In this document: positions 61,305-64,000 of the stretch, piece by piece
Numbering within the stretch: the first letter of the stretch is position 1
How the letters are laid out: each line of letters opens with the position of its first letter
Assembly: GCF_036245865.1 (NCBI RefSeq)
Contig: NZ_BTTW01000005.1
Coordinates: 434,001-498,000 of the forward strand
Length of the DNA stretch: 64,000 nucleotides
Source: Corallococcus caeni
GTDB lineage: Bacteria > Myxococcota > Myxococcia > Myxococcales > Myxococcaceae
Direction of reading: 5' to 3'
Notes under the pieces: generated by a model
The model's input: the letters and a program-made list of their open reading frames with translations, nothing else
Database searches by the model: none
What the model was told of the DNA's origin: nothing
Program-made: the position numbers and the translations under genes

Positions 61305-62360
61305 CTAGCGGGCCTGCCCGGGTGTCTCCTCCAGCACGTCCGCGCGGCCTGAGACCTCCAGGCGGGCGCGGCTGCCCTCGCGCAAGGGGGACGCGGTGGC
61401 CGTGCGCACCACCAGCGCCATGCCCGCGCAGGACACGGTGAGGTCCACGTGCGCGCCCCGGAAGGCGCGCTCCAGCACCTCCGCTCGCAGCGCGCCGCCC
61501 ACCGCGACGCCGTCCGTGTCGGGGACGAGCCGCAGCGCCTCCGGGCGCAGGGAGAGCATCACCTCGCCGCGCGCATCGCTGCTCAGCGGCAGGTTGCCCA
61601 GGGCCGTGCGCGCGACGCGGCCGAAGGCGGAGCCGGGCAGCAGGTTGGTGCCGCCCAGGAAGTACGCGGCGAAGGCGGTGCGCGGCGCTTCGTAGACGGA
61701 CTCGGGGGTGCCCTGCTGTTCCACCGTGCCCGCGCGTAGCAGCACCAGCCGGTCCGCGAAGGCCAGCGCGTCCCCCACGTCGTGCGTGGCGAAGAGCACG
61801 GCGGTGCCTCGCGCCTTGAGCACGCGGCGCCACTCCCCGAGGACCGTGGCGCGCAGGCCCGCGTCCATTCCGGCGAAGGGCTCATCCAGCACCAGCAGCT
61901 TCGTGCCGGAGGCCAGCGCCCGGGCCAACAGCACCCGCTGCCGCTGTCCACGGGAGAGCGTGCCGCAGGTGCGCGACTCCAGGTCCTCGATTTGGAACAG
62001 CGCCAGCAGGCCGCGCGCGTGCGCCAGGCCTTCGCCCTTCGGCTGCACGCCCATCACCACGTCGCGCACGGTGAGGCCGGATTCGAGCTCGGCGTCGTGG
62101 AGGACGCGGCGCAGGGGGCGCTGCTCCGGAGGGACGAACGTGTCCGGCCCCGCGAGCACCCGGCCCTCAAGCGTGATGGTGCCGGACGTCGGCTGCTCCA
62201 GGCCCGCCACCAGCCGCAGCAGCGCGGTCTTCCCGGAGCCGGAGGTGCCCATCAGCGCCACCGCGTCCCCCGGCTCCAGCGCCAGCGTCACGTCCCGCAC
62301 CGCCGGGGCGGGAGCGCCGAGGAACTTCAGGGTGAGGGCATCGAGCGAGAGGAAGGCCAT
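61305..62360 (-). CDS. ABC transporter ATP-binding protein (FbpC/PotA-like)
   Basis: The 351-residue ATPase has Walker A GTSGSGKT near residue 40, the signature LSRGQRQRV near residue 140, Walker B LLVLDEPFAG and the switch histidine in ATHDVGD. A C-terminal TOBE domain follows (VMLSLRPEALRLVPD). This fits importers of iron, spermidine or sulfate; no permease or binding protein gene adjoins it, so the partner is encoded elsewhere. No other gene is in the operon. Confidence 0.9.
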   Translation of the reverse strand: MAFLSLDALTLKFLGAPAPAVRDVTLALEPGDAVALMGTSGSGKTALLRLVAGLEQPTSGTITLEGRVLAGPDTFVPPEQRPLRRVLHDAELESGLTVRDVVMGVQPKGEGLAHARGLLALFQIEDLESRTCGTLSRGQRQRVLLARALASGTKLLVLDEPFAGMDAGLRATVLGEWRRVLKARGTAVLFATHDVGDALAFADRLVLLRAGTVEQQGTPESVYEAPRTAFAAYFLGGTNLLPGSAFGRVARTALGNLPLSSDARGEVMLSLRPEALRLVPDTDGVAVGGALRAEVLERAFRGAHVDLTVSCAGMALVVRTATASPLREGSRARLEVSGRADVLEETPGQAR

Positions 62361-62541
62361 GACGGCGGGCACACTACGGTGCGGCACCGGCGGGGCCAAG
62401 CACCGGGGCCCGAGGCCGGGCACGGCCGGAACCTGTCGGACAGTCGGACCGGTTCGGGCAGGCGCTCCGAAGCGGCTGCCGCGCTTCCGCGCGGTGGGAT
62501 TAGGCTCGCTCGCCGTTCCTGCCCACTTCCCGGGAGTCCCC

Positions 62542-63183
62542 ATGTCGCGCCTGCTCATCGCCTGTGCCGTCCTGCTGGGAGCCACGTCCTTCGCCCAGGC
62601 CCCCGCTGCCCCTGCGTCTCCGCCCAAGGCCGCGACCGCTCCGGCCGCCCCCGCCGCTCCGGCGAAGCCGAACCCGCTGAAGGCCGCCGCGGAGCGCACC
62701 CAGGCCGCGCTCGCGCAGGTGCCCCAGGCGAAGCCCGAGGACGTGAAGTCCCAGGACGCCATCCTCAAGGCCCTCTACGACGTCATCAGCGGGCCGGCGG
62801 GGACGGCTCGCGACTGGCAGCGCTTCCGCTCCCTCTTCTACCCGGGCGCCCAGCTCATCCCGCTCGTGAAGCCCCCGGGCGCCACCACGCTCGCGGCCCG
62901 CCCCATCACCCCGGAGGACTACGTGACGTGGGGCCAGGAGGCCACCGCGACGCACGGCTTCTTCGAGAAGGAGACCGCGCGCCAGACGCACGCCTTCGGC
63001 GCCCTGGTGCAGGTGATGAGCACCTATGAGGCGCGCGGCACGCAGGACGGGCCGCTCATCGCCAAGGGCGTCAACAGCATCCAGCTCTTCAACGACGGCC
63101 AGCGCTGGTGGGTCATGAACATCTTCTGGATCGACGAGAACACCGCCGGCCTCAAGGTGCCCAAGGACCTCACGCAGAAGTAG
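62542..63183 (+). CDS. Secreted NTF2-like protein
   Basis: The 213-residue product has a signal peptide (LLIACAVLLGATSFAQA), an Ala/Pro linker and a SnoaL-like domain of about 130 residues (ALYDVISGPAGTARDWQRFRSLFYPGAQLIP, ETARQTHAFGALVQVMSTYEAR, FNDGQRWWVMNIFWIDEN). It resembles the secreted protein at 8550. No catalytic residue is assigned. It is divergent from the ABC gene. Confidence 0.8.
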   Translation: MSRLLIACAVLLGATSFAQAPAAPASPPKAATAPAAPAAPAKPNPLKAAAERTQAALAQVPQAKPEDVKSQDAILKALYDVISGPAGTARDWQRFRSLFYPGAQLIPLVKPPGATTLAARPITPEDYVTWGQEATATHGFFEKETARQTHAFGALVQVMSTYEARGTQDGPLIAKGVNSIQLFNDGQRWWVMNIFWIDENTAGLKVPKDLTQK

Positions 63184-63199
63184 CCCCGCGACAAACGAA

Positions 63200-63247
63200 G
63201 AGGGCCGGTCCCGGAAGCGCGGCTCGCGCGTCCCGTCACCGGCCCTC
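63200..63247. terminator. Two-way terminator between convergent genes
   Basis: GAGGGCCGGT pairs with ACCGGCCCTC, a perfect 10-bp stem, with inner complementary bases (CCCGG). It ends the secreted-protein gene and gyrA transcripts. Confidence 0.75.
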
Positions 63248-63272
63248 CCGTGCTTCAACCGACGGCCCTGAC

Positions 63273-64000
63273 TCAGCCTTCCGAGCCGGGCTCGCCTTCA
63301 GTGCCCGCGGAGCCCTCGGAGCCCTCCGGACCGGACGCATCCGCCGGAGCCTCCGGCGCGGAAGCCTCCGCCTCCGCACCCTCGGCGCTGGCCGCCTCCA
63401 CGGGCGACGTGGCCTCCGTCTCCTCCTCGGACTCCTCGCCTTCGGGGAGCTTGGAGATGGCCATCACCTTCTCCTCGCCGTTCTCCAGCGCGATGAGGCG
63501 CACGCCCTGCGTGTTGCGGCCGATGACGGAGATCTCCTTCACCTTCATGCGGATGAGCATGCCGCCGTTGGTGACGAGCATCACCTCGTCGCTGTCCTTC
63601 ACCTGCACCACGCCCACCACGCGGCCGTTCCGCTCGGTGGTCTTGATGTCGATGATGCCCTTGCCGCCACGGCCCTGCTGCCGGTACTCGGCGCCCTGCG
63701 TGCGCTTGCCGTAGCCGTTCTCCGTCACCGTGAGGATGGCGCTGCCCTGCTCCGCGGGCGTCTGGCCCTCCTCCGGCTCCTTGTCCAGGAGGTCCGCGCC
63801 CACCACCTCGTCGCCGTCCTCCAGCGTGATGCCCTTCACGCCGTAGGCCTGACGGCCCATGGAGCGCACGTCCTCTTCCTTGAAGCGGATGCTCATGCCC
63901 GTGGCCGTGGACAGGAGGATGTCCTTGGTGCCGTCGGTGATCATCACGCCCACCAGCTCGTCGCCCTCGTCGATGCCCAGCGCGATGATGCCGCTGGCGC
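63273..64000 (-). CDS. gyrA: DNA gyrase subunit A, C-terminal part (runs off the right edge)
   Basis: The visible 243 or so residues are the beta-pinwheel end of GyrA. Blades are seen as LLSTATGMSIRFKEEDVR, VTENGYGKRT, VQVKDSDEVMLVTNGGMLIRMKV and GVRLIALENGEEKVM. QQGRGGKGIIDI is the GyrA-box that wraps DNA for negative supercoiling. A long acidic Glu/Ala/Pro tail ends the protein. The upstream catalytic part lies outside the window. Confidence 0.95.
   Translation of the reverse strand, partial: ASGIIALGIDEGDELVGVMITDGTKDILLSTATGMSIRFKEEDVRSMGRQAYGVKGITLEDGDEVVGADLLDKEPEEGQTPAEQGSAILTVTENGYGKRTQGAEYRQQGRGGKGIIDIKTTERNGRVVGVVQVKDSDEVMLVTNGGMLIRMKVKEISVIGRNTQGVRLIALENGEEKVMAISKLPEGEESEEETEATSPVEAASAEGAEAEASAPEAPADASGPEGSEGSAGTEGEPGSEG

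Overview
The window is high-GC (about 70 % by eye), densely coded bacterial DNA with strong third-position G/C, many lipoproteins, serine/threonine-rich secretory functions and eukaryote-like proteins (pentameric ligand-gated channel, scramblase-like protein, cyclophilin-A-type PPIase, VIT-VWA, FRG and EAD1 domains). Together these point to a myxobacterium of the Myxococcus/Corallococcus/Archangium group; that is an inference from gene content and base composition, not a database match. About 58 protein genes, one tRNA and the 3' part of gyrA (running off the right edge) can be supported.

Layout. 0-9 kb: two small envelope genes, then a minus-strand operon (ligand-gated ion channel, phosphatidylserine-decarboxylase-like enzyme, BMP-type binding lipoprotein), an amidase, an alpha/beta hydrolase-like protein, a SET protein. 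9-15 kb: hydrolase/ZIP transporter/SDR, then a two-gene minus operon of an EAD1-trypsin protease and a large coiled-coil membrane protein. 15-21 kb: an alpha-2-macroglobulin split over two translationally coupled genes and lacking a thioester motif. 21-34 kb: small hypothetical proteins, AEC and MFS transporters, a TPR lipoprotein, an FRG protein, two lipoproteins (one with a JAMM metalloprotease signature), an acyl-CoA dehydrogenase operon. 34-44 kb: M4 metalloprotease with two PPC domains, DUF1615 lipoprotein, a tandem M16 peptidase pair, a di-CxxCH lipoprotein.

44.26-48.27 kb is a small genomic island. It is framed by a 66-bp direct repeat (one mismatch) made of the last 17 bases of tRNA-Phe(GAA) plus the tRNA terminator; the intact tRNA is at the right end. 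Inside are a winged-helix/nucleotidyltransferase pair of toxin-antitoxin type (4-nt overlap) and, convergent to it, a three-part protein: NERD nuclease domain, superfamily-1 helicase, and a C-terminal LexA/UmuD-type S24 peptidase with a conserved Ala-Gly cleavage site and Ser-Lys dyad. No integrase is visible. This is the strongest candidate in the window for an undescribed defence or stress-response module.

48.3-64 kb returns to core-like genes: an RpoH-like sigma factor divergent from NhaR, an amidohydrolase, the NfeD-slipin pair, cyclophilin, a MerR regulator coupled to a VIT-VWA protein, a scramblase-like protein, an ABC ATPase and gyrA. Convergent genes are often separated by perfect hairpins that can serve as two-way terminators, and several gene pairs use ATGA/GTGA overlaps.
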